Below, piece after piece: positions 1 to 8,551 of a DNA stretch of 64,000 bases. This DNA is from a gamma proteobacterium SS-5. GTDB lineage: Bacteria; Pseudomonadota; Gammaproteobacteria; Chromatiales; Chromatiaceae. The stretch is from the NCBI GenBank assembly GCA_009497875.2, contig CP032508.2, forward strand, positions 1,364,001-1,428,000. The letters run 5' to 3'. The position numbers and the translations under genes are program-made. Under the pieces are notes generated by a model. The model was not told the DNA's origin. It saw nothing but the letters and a program-made list of their open reading frames with translations, and did no database searches. The first letter of the stretch is position 1. Every line of letters begins with the position of its first letter.

Positions 1-889
1 TGTTCTCGATGTTCTCCTCCAGCAGCAGGTCGCCATCGGCGGCATCGCCGTGCAGCACTATGGTCTGGGTCAGTCGCTCGGAGACGCGCTGGGCGATTTT
101 CTGCTCACGCTCTATGACCTTGACCCGGTAGTTGTCCTGCAGGGCGCGGGCCAGGCGCATGCCGATGTTGCCGCCACCGGCGATGATGATGCGTCTGTAG
201 GTCTTTTCGCTGCGCCGCAGCTCGCTCATCACCCGGCGGATATTGCGGCTGGCGGCGATGAAAAAGACCTCGTCCTCGGCCTCGATCACCGTCTCGCCCT
301 CGGGCTTGATCGCCCGGCCCTTGCGGTAGATGGCCGCCACCCTGGCATCGGCCCCCTTCATGCGCTGGCGCAGTTCGCGCAGCTGGTGCGATACCAGCGG
401 CCCACCGTAGTAGGCGCGCAGGCCCACCAGGCGTACCTTGCCCTCGGCGAAGTCGAGCACCTGCAGGGCGCCGGGGTGTTCGATCACCCGCAGTATGTAG
501 TCGGAGACGATCTGCTCCGGGCTGATGAGCACGTCGATAGGCAGGGCGCTGGGGCTGAACAGCCCCGGCTCCTGCAGGTATTCCACCGAGCGTACCCGGG
601 CGATGCGGGTGGGGGTGCGGAACAGGGTGTACATCACCTGGCAGGCGACCATGTTGGTCTCGTCGCTGTTGGTCACCGCCACCACCAGCTCGGTATCCTC
701 GGCCCCGGCCTGGCGCAGCACCTCGGGGTTGGCGGCATGGCCGTGTACCGTGCGTATGTCCAGCCGGTCCTGCATCTCGGCCAGCAGCTTGGTGTTACGG
801 TCGATGACGGTAATATCGTTGGCCTCGCCGGCCAGCTGCTGGGCCACGGAAAAGCCCACCTGGCCTGCCCCCAGAATCAGGATCTTCAC
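1..889 (-). CDS. trkA: Trk potassium uptake protein TrkA (5' part only)
   Basis: Peripheral NAD-binding regulatory subunit of the Trk K+ uptake system; it binds the TrkH/TrkG channel at the inner membrane. The visible 296 codons begin MKILILGAGQVG, a Rossmann GxGxxG nucleotide-binding motif. They continue through a first TrkA-C-like domain into a second Rossmann repeat containing IIIAGGGNIGMRLA, the duplicated RCK layout expected of TrkA (about 458 residues). The C-terminal third lies beyond the window edge. Translation starts at a GTG that overlaps the TGA stop of ntrX (GTGA), so it is probably translationally coupled to ntrX. The ntrYX-trkA order is common in gammaproteobacteria. Confidence 0.93.
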   Translation of the reverse strand, partial: MKILILGAGQVGFSVAQQLAGEANDITVIDRNTKLLAEMQDRLDIRTVHGHAANPEVLRQAGAEDTELVVAVTNSDETNMVACQVMYTLFRTPTRIARVRSVEYLQEPGLFSPSALPIDVLISPEQIVSDYILRVIEHPGALQVLDFAEGKVRLVGLRAYYGGPLVSHQLRELRQRMKGADARVAAIYRKGRAIKPEGETVIEAEDEVFFIAASRNIRRVMSELRRSEKTYRRIIIAGGGNIGMRLARALQDNYRVKVIEREQKIAQRVSERLTQTIVLHGDAADGDLLLEENIEN

Positions 890-2262
890 TTGCGGTCCTT
901 GATCTCTATGCCCAGGGCGCGGATCTTGCGGTACAGGTGGGTGCGTTCCATGCCCGCCTCCTGCGCCGCCTTGGTGACATTGCCGCTGTGCTTGTTTAGC
1001 TGGTATTCCAGGTAGAGCCGTTCGAACTCTTCGCGCGCCTCGCGCAGGGGCTGGTCGAGGTTGATCGCCAGGCCGGGCGCGGGGCCTGCCTGGGCCTGCT
1101 CCGGCGGTGCCGACATGAGGGCCTTTTCCACCTCCTGTTGGCCGATCTCCTCGCCGTTGCCGAGGATCATCAAGCGCTGCACCAGGTTCTTCAACTCACG
1201 GATGTTGCCCGGCCAGGGGTAGTGGCGCAGGTAGTTCTGCGCGCCCATGTCGAAGTGGCGGTAGCTGAGGCGCTCGTGCATGACGTGGTGATCGACGTAA
1301 TAGGCCAGTAGCTCGGAGATGTCCTCCGGGTGCTCACGCAGGGGCGGGATCTGCAGCGGTACCACATTGAGGTGGAAGAACAGCTCCTCGCGGAACTGGC
1401 CGGCGCGGACCCGTTCGGCCAGGTCGTGCTGGCTGGCGGCGATGATGCGGGCGTCGATGGCGACAGGCTCGCTGCCGCCAACGCGTACGAAGGAGCCGTT
1501 TTCGAAGGCGCCCAGCAGCTGGCCCTGGGCGTCCAGGCCCATGTCCGCCACCTCGTCGAGAAACAGCAGGCCGCCACGGGCCTGCTCGAAGATACCGTAC
1601 TGGATGTTGCCGCCCTCCTCGCTGCCGAACAGTTCGCGGGCGGCATTTTCGGCGGCGATGGCGGACACCGCCACCTTGACGAAGGGATTGTCGCGCCGGT
1701 TGCTCTGGCCGTGCAGGTAGCGGGCGAAGGTCTCGCGGCCGCTGCCGGGCTCACCGGTGATCAGCACCCAGGTGTCGTGTACGGCGATGCGCTTGATCTG
1801 TTCGCGCAGGCGCTGCATGTCCGCGCTCTTGCCCACCGGCTCCTGGGGTTGCGCCGCCTGGCTGCGCAGGCCCTTGTTTTCCTGCTGCAGGCGGTCGCTC
1901 TCCAGGGCGCGCTCCACGGTGAGCAGCAGCTTGGCCAGGGATAGGGGCTTTTCCAGGAAATCATAGGCCCCCAGGCGGGTCGCCTCTACCGCCGTTTCCA
2001 CCGTGCCGTGGCCGGACATCATGATGATCGGGCAGGGCAGCTCGGCCGTCTCGCTCCACTCCTTGAGCAGGCTGATGCCGTCCACGTCGGGCATCCAGAT
2101 ATCCAGCAGCACCAGGTCGGGGCGGCGGTGGCGCATGGCCTCCCGCGCCTTGGCACCGTTCTCTGCGGTATCTACCCGGTAGCCTTCGTCTTGCAGGATC
2201 TCCTGCACCAGGCCGCGGATGTCCGGCTCGTCATCGACGACCAGGATATAGGCATTGCTCAT
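886..2262 (-). CDS. ntrX: NtrX-type response regulator, AAA+ and Fis-HTH domains, no GAFTGA loop
   Basis: Response regulator of the NtrY/NtrX two-component system. The N-terminal receiver domain has the acidic pair D10-D11 and phospho-acceptor D54. A central AAA+ domain (about 145-375) follows, then a C-terminal Fis-type helix-turn-helix (about 415-455). Two deviations are visible. The Walker A motif reads GEPGSGRE (170-177), with Arg where Lys is usual. The loop 1 region after ELFGSEEGG (about 208-217) runs straight into IQYGIF and lacks the GAFTGA sequence that enhancer-binding proteins use to contact sigma-54. It therefore probably does not remodel sigma-54 polymerase and may act as a plain DNA-binding regulator (inference). 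It overlaps ntrY by 4 bp at its start and trkA by 3 bp at its stop. Confidence 0.93.
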   Translation of the reverse strand: MSNAYILVVDDEPDIRGLVQEILQDEGYRVDTAENGAKAREAMRHRRPDLVLLDIWMPDVDGISLLKEWSETAELPCPIIMMSGHGTVETAVEATRLGAYDFLEKPLSLAKLLLTVERALESDRLQQENKGLRSQAAQPQEPVGKSADMQRLREQIKRIAVHDTWVLITGEPGSGRETFARYLHGQSNRRDNPFVKVAVSAIAAENAARELFGSEEGGNIQYGIFEQARGGLLFLDEVADMGLDAQGQLLGAFENGSFVRVGGSEPVAIDARIIAASQHDLAERVRAGQFREELFFHLNVVPLQIPPLREHPEDISELLAYYVDHHVMHERLSYRHFDMGAQNYLRHYPWPGNIRELKNLVQRLMILGNGEEIGQQEVEKALMSAPPEQAQAGPAPGLAINLDQPLREAREEFERLYLEYQLNKHSGNVTKAAQEAGMERTHLYRKIRALGIEIKDRK

Positions 2263-4442
2263 GGCTGATGTTCCCCCTTGTCTGCCAGCAGCGGCAGGTT
2301 GATGACAATCCGGGCACCGCCGTCTTGCCGGTTTTCCGCCCGGATGACGCCGCCATGTTCCTCGATGATCTTCTTCACTATGGCCAGGCCCAGCCCGGTG
2401 CCCTTGACCTTGGTGGTCATGTAGGGCTCGAACAGGTGTTCCAGCACCTGCTCGGAGAAACCGGGGCCATTATCCCGCACTTCCAATTCGACCACAGCGC
2501 TTTCGCTTTGTTCGGCCAGACGGGTGAGCACCTGAACGCGGCCATCGGCGGCCTGTTCCAGGGCCTCCATGGCATTCTTCACCAGGTTCACCAGCACCTG
2601 ACGCAGGCGGTTGGGGTCGGCCTCAATACGCGCCGCGCCGGCCTTCAGCCGCACCTCCAGGGGCGGACCGCTGTCGGCCAGGCGATAGAGGTCCAGGGCC
2701 TCGTTGACAAAGCGGTCGAAGTCGATCGGCTCGGCCTGCATCTTCGGCGGCCGGGCATAATCGGAAAAGGCGTTGACCATCTCTTTCATCGACTCCACTT
2801 GCTGGGTAATGGTGCGGGTGGCGCGATCCAGGATCTGCCCCTCGTCCTCCGACAGCTTGCCCAGCAGCTTGTGGCGCAGGCGCTCGGCGGAGAGCTGGAT
2901 GGGGGTGAGCGGGTTCTTGATCTCATGGGCCAGACGCCGCGCCACCCCGCCCCAGGCGGCATCCTTTTGCGCCTGCAACAGGGTGGTGACCTCGTCGAAC
3001 ACCAGTACGTGACCGGCAGCGGCGTCATCGGCCATGGCCAGGGGCGAGATACTGCAGAGCAGAACCTGACGGCCTTCGCTGCCGAACAGGGTGACCTCGT
3101 CGCGCCACTCGCCGTGGGGTCGGCTGAGCGGCTCGGCCAATGCCTCCACCAGGGAGTGCAGGGCCGGCCGCTCCTCGATCAGCTGATTCAGTGGTGCCCC
3201 GTAGAGGGGTTCCAGGTCCACCTTGAGGATCTGCCGCGCCGCTGGGTTGGCGGTGCGCAGGCACAGGCCGGAGTCGAAGGTCATGACCCCGGAGGAAAGT
3301 CTGCCCAATACCGTCTGCAGATAGCTTCTCTGGGCTTCAACCTCCTGTTGGCTGCGTTCGGCCATGTCCCGCGCCAGGGCGATGCTGCGCGTCATGGCAT
3401 TGAAGCTGGCCACCAGAAAACCCAGCTCATCGCGGCTGGAGGGCAGCGGCAGCTGCTGGCCGTAGTTGCCCAGGGCCACGGCGCGGGTGCCCTCGGCGAT
3501 CTGCGCCAGGGGGGCCACCAGCCTCCTGGCGGAGAAAAATCCGGCCCAGATGGCGGTGACCAGGGCGTAGATCAGCACCAGCAACAGGGTCAGGCCGAAG
3601 CTGAACTTGAGCGAGTCGCGCAGGTATTCCAGCTCGCGATAGCGGCGGAAGGCGTCCTGCACCTGGTCCGACAACTTGCCGATCTGCTCGCTGGTGTGGT
3701 AGCGCGCCTGTAACAGCAGGGGTCGGTTCTTGGGGTCGGCCACCACTACCCGCACCATCAGTTCGGAGCCATCGGCGCTGGGGTCGAGGGCGACAAAGGG
3801 CTGGCCGCTGCGCGCCTGGCGTACCACCTCGTTCTCCGGCGGGGTGACCAGGATTTGGGTTGGGTTGGCGCTGCTGGAGGCGATGATGTTGTTGCCGAAG
3901 TCCATCAGCAACAGCTCCTGGGCATCGAAGCTGTTGCGCAGCTCGTCCAGGCTCAGGGCCAGGGCGGTCTGCGAGCTGTCTTGCAGGCCCTGCCAGAGGT
4001 AGTTGGTCAGGCGCAGCTTCTCCTTCTTGTGCAGGTCCATGGAGGCCTGGCTCAGGGCCAGGCTTTGTTCCACCGCCGCGCCTACATCGACGTCGAACCA
4101 GCGGTCTATGCCCTCCAGCAAGATGTCCACCGAATAGTAATAGACCACAGTCACCGGCGGCAGGGAGAGCAGCAGGAAGATCACCAGCATACGCAGGGTC
4201 AGGCGCGAGCCGGCGGCAGCACGGCGGTATTCCCGCCACAGCCGCCAGCCGTTGACCAGGATCAGCAGCACCATCAGCGCCAGGCCGCCGAGGGTGAAGA
4301 TCAGCAGGGGTACGAACAGGCGGCTGAGGCCCTCGGCCTCCTGCACCGCGTTGCTCATCAGGTGCAGGGCCACCAGAAGGGCGACCAGCAGCCCCACCAC
4401 GGCCCAGGCACCGCGCATGGGTTTCAGGGTTGCAGGGGCCAT
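2259..4442 (-). CDS. ntrY: NtrY-type membrane sensor histidine kinase
   Basis: Sensor kinase partner of NtrX, 727 residues. The N-terminus has several hydrophobic segments (about 15-110), a periplasmic portion, another membrane segment near 280-300, then HAMP and PAS-like regions. The transmitter is intact: H-box RRLAHEIKNPLTPIQ with the phospho-acceptor His, N-box NLVKNAMEAL, G1 box DNGPGF and G2 box GTGLGLAIVKK. Family knowledge links NtrYX to nitrogen metabolism, redox and cell-envelope control; the signal here cannot be read from sequence. It overlaps DUF4390 upstream by 19 bp and ntrX downstream by 4 bp, so the cluster is one operon. Confidence 0.94.
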   Translation of the reverse strand: MAPATLKPMRGAWAVVGLLVALLVALHLMSNAVQEAEGLSRLFVPLLIFTLGGLALMVLLILVNGWRLWREYRRAAAGSRLTLRMLVIFLLLSLPPVTVVYYYSVDILLEGIDRWFDVDVGAAVEQSLALSQASMDLHKKEKLRLTNYLWQGLQDSSQTALALSLDELRNSFDAQELLLMDFGNNIIASSSANPTQILVTPPENEVVRQARSGQPFVALDPSADGSELMVRVVVADPKNRPLLLQARYHTSEQIGKLSDQVQDAFRRYRELEYLRDSLKFSFGLTLLLVLIYALVTAIWAGFFSARRLVAPLAQIAEGTRAVALGNYGQQLPLPSSRDELGFLVASFNAMTRSIALARDMAERSQQEVEAQRSYLQTVLGRLSSGVMTFDSGLCLRTANPAARQILKVDLEPLYGAPLNQLIEERPALHSLVEALAEPLSRPHGEWRDEVTLFGSEGRQVLLCSISPLAMADDAAAGHVLVFDEVTTLLQAQKDAAWGGVARRLAHEIKNPLTPIQLSAERLRHKLLGKLSEDEGQILDRATRTITQQVESMKEMVNAFSDYARPPKMQAEPIDFDRFVNEALDLYRLADSGPPLEVRLKAGAARIEADPNRLRQVLVNLVKNAMEALEQAADGRVQVLTRLAEQSESAVVELEVRDNGPGFSEQVLEHLFEPYMTTKVKGTGLGLAIVKKIIEEHGGVIRAENRQDGGARIVINLPLLADKGEHQP

Positions 4443-5080
4443 CGGCGGGTCTCCTGATGGATGGACCAGTCCTGGGATAGATAGGCCAGGGGGCGGAGGG
4501 GGGCGGGTAGTGATTCTATGTCCAGCCTGGCCTCCATGCGCAGTTCATAGGCCTGTCCGGCATCCAGGTGGGCCAGGGGCACCAGGCGCATGGGCTCCAA
4601 TGTACCCAGGGCGCGCAGGGCCGCAGCCAGGGTGGCAAAGCGCAGAACCTGGGCGGCCTCGGGCTTGATCAGCTCATACACCGAGGCCAGGGCGTGGTAG
4701 CGCAGCTGATAGGGCAGACGCCGCTCCAGGATGGGGTACTGCCAGAAGCGCGCCTGGCTTGGCTGCACCTGCAGATAGACCTGAAACACCATGGCCACGC
4801 CGGAGTGCAGGGCCTCCAGCACGGCCTGGCTGAGGCGGTAGTCGATGAAGGCCTCCAGCAGATAAAAGCCCTGCTGGATTTTGACCTCGATCTCCTGGAT
4901 CTCGATCCCCGGTCTGGGGCCCTCGTCGGGGCGGGGCTCGGCGGGGGTGCCTGTATGGGAATCCACATCGGTGCCAGCATCGGTTTCGGAGCGGGGCGCG
5001 GCCAGCGGCACGCTCAAGGCCGGAGTCAGGCCCAGCATTAGACCCAGCAGCAGACCGGACAGGGGCAGCCGTCGGCTCAT
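4424..5080 (-). CDS. DUF4390 family secreted protein
   Basis: A 218-residue protein with an N-terminal signal peptide (MSRRLPLSGLLLGLMLGL followed by a small-residue cleavage region near Ala 27). An acidic, Thr/Pro-rich linker (about 30-60) precedes a compact globular domain. I recognise it as DUF4390 from the conserved position between rsmB and ntrY and from segments such as YHALASVYELIKPEAAQ. The function is unknown; a periplasmic or envelope location is expected. It overlaps both neighbours (4 bp with rsmB, 19 bp with ntrY), which suggests obligate co-translation with the NtrYX sensor. Whether it modulates NtrY is untested inference. Confidence 0.85.
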   Translation of the reverse strand: MSRRLPLSGLLLGLMLGLTPALSVPLAAPRSETDAGTDVDSHTGTPAEPRPDEGPRPGIEIQEIEVKIQQGFYLLEAFIDYRLSQAVLEALHSGVAMVFQVYLQVQPSQARFWQYPILERRLPYQLRYHALASVYELIKPEAAQVLRFATLAAALRALGTLEPMRLVPLAHLDAGQAYELRMEARLDIESLPAPLRPLAYLSQDWSIHQETRRWPLQP

Positions 5081-6387
5081 GTCGCCGTCTTCTCCAGCAG
5101 GGCATAGTAGAAGCCATCCATATCCGCCTCGCCGGGCAGGATCTGGCGGCCATGGGCCAGCGCCTGGCCCCAGTCGGCCTGAATCGGCACCTCGCGGGCG
5201 TTCTGCTGGCTGGCCAGAAAGCGGGCGATCTGCTGCTCATTCTCCTCCGGCAGGATGGAGCAGGTGGCATAGAGCAGGTGCCCGCCCGGTTGCAGCAGGG
5301 GCCAGAGGGCGCGCAGGGCCTGCTGCTGCACCCCGGCCAGCTGGGCGATGTCGGCATCACGGCGCAGGCGCTTGATGTCGGGATGGCGACGGATCACCCC
5401 GCTGGCGGAGCAGGGGGCATCCAGCAGGATCTTGGCGTACTGCCGCTCGGCCCAGGCACCGGCCGGGGCGGTGACATCGCCGGTGCGGCACTGGGCGCTC
5501 AGGCCCAGGCGTTTGAGGTTGTCCTCCACCCGCGCCAGGCGCTTAGGCGCCAGGTCCAACGCGGTCAACTCCAGCCCGGCTTCCGCCAGTTCCAATAGAT
5601 GACAGGCCTTGCCGCCGGGGGCGGCGCAGGCGTCCAAAATCACCTCGCCGGGCTGGGGGTCGAGCAGGGGCGCGGCCAGCTGGGCACCGGCGTCTTGCAC
5701 CGAAACCAGGCCCTCGGCAAAGCCCGGCAGGCGCTCCACCGCCACCGCCCGCTCCAGCAGGATGGCATCCGGGGCGCAGGGATGCAGTCGCGCCGCCAGT
5801 TCCGCGTAGGGGCCTTCCGCCTGCAACAACTGGAAATAGCCCTTGCGTTCGATCTGTTGCCGATTGACCCGCAGGCACAGCGGCCCCTGCTCGGCGCTGG
5901 CGGCGGCTATGGCTTGCCAGTGCTCCGGCCAGGCCCGTTGCAGGCGCTGGAGCAACCAGCCCGGCAGGGCATGGGCGAACTCAGGGTTGGCCTGCAGCGC
6001 GGCCTGTAGGCTTTTGGCCTCACGCTGATAGCGGCGCAGCACCGCGTTGACCAGGCCGGCGGCCCATTTCTTGTTCAGCGCGTGAGTGGCCTGGACCGAT
6101 TCGTTGATCGCGGCGTGGGCCGGTACGCGCATCTGTTCCAGCTGAAACAGGGCGCTCTCCAGCAGGGCCTGGATGTCGGCATCGGCGGGCTTGAGGGGTT
6201 TGGCCAGGAGTCGCTGCAGGATCAGTGGATAGCGCGGGTACTGGCGCAGGACCCCGTAGCACAGGGCCTGGACAAAGCTGGGGTCGGTCTGGGCCACGCA
6301 GGGCACCTGCAGGGCCTCGGTGAGGGAACGGCCACCGACCACCTCCGCCAGCACCCGGGCGGCACAGCTGCGCGAATCAAGCGCCAA
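5077..6387 (-). CDS. rsmB: 16S rRNA m5C967 methyltransferase RsmB
   Basis: SAM-dependent enzyme that methylates C967 of 16S rRNA. The N-terminal NusB-like RNA-binding domain (about 1-150) is followed by a Rossmann methyltransferase. The SAM motif is DACAAPGGKACHLLEL, and two cysteine motifs, DAPCSASG (release Cys) and ATCSILPEENEQ (nucleophile), define the RsmB/Fmu family. No ATG lies near the expected start. A TTG at 6387 overlapping the fmt stop region by 11 bp gives MALDSRSCAARVLAEV and 436 residues, close to the family norm. The frame stays open upstream inside fmt, but that extension is unlike RsmB. It ends with an ATGA overlap onto DUF4390. Confidence 0.92.
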   Translation of the reverse strand: MALDSRSCAARVLAEVVGGRSLTEALQVPCVAQTDPSFVQALCYGVLRQYPRYPLILQRLLAKPLKPADADIQALLESALFQLEQMRVPAHAAINESVQATHALNKKWAAGLVNAVLRRYQREAKSLQAALQANPEFAHALPGWLLQRLQRAWPEHWQAIAAASAEQGPLCLRVNRQQIERKGYFQLLQAEGPYAELAARLHPCAPDAILLERAVAVERLPGFAEGLVSVQDAGAQLAAPLLDPQPGEVILDACAAPGGKACHLLELAEAGLELTALDLAPKRLARVEDNLKRLGLSAQCRTGDVTAPAGAWAERQYAKILLDAPCSASGVIRRHPDIKRLRRDADIAQLAGVQQQALRALWPLLQPGGHLLYATCSILPEENEQQIARFLASQQNAREVPIQADWGQALAHGRQILPGEADMDGFYYALLEKTAT

Positions 6388-7306
6388 GGAAGCGGCCTTG
6401 CAGCTGCTGGGCGTTGACGAAATCAGCCACCGCCATGGCGCGCTTGCCCGGCATCTGCAACTCGGTGATGCGCAGCACGCCCTGGCCACAGGCCACGTCC
6501 AGGCCCTGTTTGTCACAGCGCAGTATGCTGCCGGGGGGCTGATTGCTTTGATCATCCAGCGGGGTGGCGCGCCAGAGGCGAATCACCTGATCCCCATGCC
6601 GGGTCTGCGCCACCGGCCAGGGGTTGAAGGCGCGGATCAGCCGATCGATCTGCGCGGCGGACTGGCTCCAGTCGATCTGCGCCTCCTCCTTGCTCAGCTT
6701 GTGGGCATAGACCGCCTCGGCGTCGTTCTGCAGCTCGGGGCTGTGGCCCGGCTGCTCCAGCAGGGGCAGGGCCTCGATCAGCCCCTTGGCGCCCAGTTGG
6801 GCCAGGCGATCGTGCAGGTCCTGGGCGGTATCGCTGGGCAGGATCGGGCAGGTCTTGCGCAGATGCACCGGCCCGGTGTCCAGCCCCGCCTCCATTTGCA
6901 TGATGCACACGCCGCTTTGTGTATCGCCGGCGGCGATGGCGCGCTGGATCGGCGCGGCACCACGCCAGCGCGGCAGCAGGGAGGCGTGGATATTGACGCA
7001 GCCCAGCCGCGGCGCATCCAGCACCGCCTGGGGCAGCAACAGGCCGTAGGCCACCACCACCATCAGATCGGCATTGAGCGCCGCCAGGGCGGTCCGATCT
7101 TCTTCGGCCTTGAAATTCAGCGGTTGATAGACCGGGATGCCTTGCTCCAGCGCCCGCTGCTTCACCGGGCTGGGGGTCAGCTTGCGGCCGCGCCCGGCGG
7201 GGCGGTCGGGCTGGGTATAGACGGCAAGGATCTGGTGCTCGCTGGCAAGCAGGGCATCCAGGGGGCTAACGGAGAACTCGGGGGTACCGGCAAAGAGGAT
7301 ACGCAT
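6377..7306 (-). CDS. fmt: Methionyl-tRNA formyltransferase
   Basis: Formylates initiator Met-tRNA using 10-formyl-THF. The 309-residue protein begins MRILFAGTPEFSV. It carries the formyltransferase signatures VYTQPDRPAGRGRKL, the catalytic region NIHASLLPRWRGAAPIQ (Asn and His) and MEAGLDTGPV (catalytic Asp), followed by a C-terminal OB-like tRNA-binding domain. The ATG at 7306 is preferred over one 15 bases upstream because it matches the family start exactly. Peptide deformylase (def), its usual upstream partner, is not present; the next gene upstream is a hemerythrin. Confidence 0.95.
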   Translation of the reverse strand: MRILFAGTPEFSVSPLDALLASEHQILAVYTQPDRPAGRGRKLTPSPVKQRALEQGIPVYQPLNFKAEEDRTALAALNADLMVVVAYGLLLPQAVLDAPRLGCVNIHASLLPRWRGAAPIQRAIAAGDTQSGVCIMQMEAGLDTGPVHLRKTCPILPSDTAQDLHDRLAQLGAKGLIEALPLLEQPGHSPELQNDAEAVYAHKLSKEEAQIDWSQSAAQIDRLIRAFNPWPVAQTRHGDQVIRLWRATPLDDQSNQPPGSILRCDKQGLDVACGQGVLRITELQMPGKRAMAVADFVNAQQLQGRFLGA

Positions 7307-7465
7307 GGTCTGACCTGGCAATGGCAGTTAAACAAGGCAAGCCCGAGATTGTCCCAGAAAGCGCACTGGATCGCAGGGGGAGATTGAAAAAAAATGCCTA
7401 CCGCTCGTTGAGCGAGGCCGAAGCAGGGAAAAAAGCGAGGCCGCCGCAGCCGATGGCCGAGGTCT

Positions 7466-7963
7466 TCAGATGCCCAGTCTGGTGGGCTGGGCCGGTCGGA
7501 TGTTGCTTAGAGGGAGGCGGCAAACCCGCAGCGGAGCCTGCTTGAGGAAGCGGGCAAAGGACAGGTCATCACTGGCCAGATGGCCGATAAACCAGTGCTC
7601 CAGCGCCACCAGGTCGCTGGGTTTGAGGCAGGCCTCACCGGCGCAAATGGAGCGGAAGAGGCCCATGAACTCGGCCAGCATCAGGCGGTGCTCCAGGCGG
7701 TGGTTCTGGGTATCCGGGTAGCCGCATTGCGCCATCATGCCCTCTTCGGTGCAGAAGTGTTGATCGATCTGGCGGGCCAGCCCTTGCATCAGCCGTCGTA
7801 CCTGCCGACAGCAGGCCGGAGCGGTCTCGGCCCGGGCGGCGGCAGACCCTTCCTGGTGGCGCTGGATCTCGCCCTGAATGGCGTTGACCAGTTCCGCTAT
7901 GCGTTCGTGCTGGGCATCCAGTTCGGGGATACCCAGAAGCAGGGGGGTACCAAGGCGTATCAT
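7466..7963 (-). CDS. Bacteriohemerythrin-like O2-binding protein
   Basis: A 165-residue single-domain hemerythrin. The di-iron ligand pattern is visible: His in LDAQHERI, His and Glu in HFCTEEGMM, two His in NHRLEHRLM, and His/Asp in GHLASDD. Bacteriohemerythrins bind O2 reversibly and are common in microaerophilic and sulfur-cycle bacteria, as O2 carriers or sensors. The C-terminus extends about 30 residues past the last ligand (APLRVCRLPLSNIRPAQ) with no recognisable domain. It stands alone, separated from fmt by 159 bp, with an AT-rich region upstream that probably holds its promoter. Confidence 0.85.
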   Translation of the reverse strand: MIRLGTPLLLGIPELDAQHERIAELVNAIQGEIQRHQEGSAAARAETAPACCRQVRRLMQGLARQIDQHFCTEEGMMAQCGYPDTQNHRLEHRLMLAEFMGLFRSICAGEACLKPSDLVALEHWFIGHLASDDLSFARFLKQAPLRVCRLPLSNIRPAQPTRLGI

Positions 7964-8551
7964 GGCCGCTACCTCTCAAAACGATGCGGAAAGCAGGTGG
8001 CTCTGTCCGGCAAAGGGCCGCGCTCTTGCTGCCCGCCTATCTCCATGAGCCTAGACCATGGGGCGTCAATGGCTAATTGGTAAATTTGATGACAGCTTGG
8101 TTAAAATCAGAAAACCTATTGAATTTGCATAATAAATCAGCCATAACCCGATAAACATCAAGTGTTTGATCCGTGGATTTCAGCCAAGCGGTTGGTTTGC
8201 GGCTTGGATACGCATAAATATTATTTATGAAGAAAGGTGGGGCAGAGGACCGAGGACTGAAGTAAACCCGAACGCCTCCGTCCCTGGAGGCGTCTGTATT
8301 TCTGTGGCTTAACTGAGGAATATAGGGTGAAACATCCGTGGCAACTGACGAGTCCCGAGTCCCGAGTCCCGAGTCCCGAAGCCATCAAGAGATCTTTCAT
8401 GTTCCGGGGTGGTGCTTCCCACTTCATGATCGTCAGGACAGCAAACTCCGTCTCCGTCAGGCTATATTCTTATTGAGAACGATTAGCGATACGGGTATAT
8501 TGCCGCCCCTGCACAGAAATCATGACCCCAGTTCCATCACCAGAGGTATCG
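7964..8551. other. 588-bp intergenic region with repeat elements and a possible Fur/Zur-like site
   Basis: No convincing gene. The stretch 8090-8240 is unusually AT-rich for this window. At 8236-8300 there is a partial copy of the CAGAGGAC-type repeat family plus a short stem (GAACGCCTCC paired with GGAGGCGTC). At 8327-8412 there is a heptamer-bearing palindrome, listed separately. At about 8471-8487 the sequence TTGAGAACGATTAGCG partly resembles a Fur/Zur-type 7-1-7 inverted repeat, matching about 10 of 14 positions by eye, 65-80 bp upstream of the metal efflux operon. Confidence 0.5.
8327..8412 (+). repeat. Dispersed palindromic element R1 with four GAGTCCC heptamers
   Basis: Outer arms GTGAAACATCC and AGATCTTTCATG form an imperfect inverted repeat around four tandem GAGTCCC heptamers (8350-8377). 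The same element, reverse-complemented, occurs at 49425-49556 (five heptamers) and 50574-50726 (eight heptamers), 41-42 kb away. It is probably non-autonomous and mobile, since empty sites exist in the 51-53 kb array. No coding capacity. Confidence 0.75.

Noticed and set aside
50-1015. Long plus-strand open frame across trkA and the end of ntrX
   Set aside because: It is the antisense shadow of GC-rich TrkA; the minus strand has clear TrkA and NtrX motifs.
7322-7465. Short peptide deformylase upstream of fmt
   Set aside because: Neither strand has the HEXXH-type or EGCLS motifs of Def; the region is too short.
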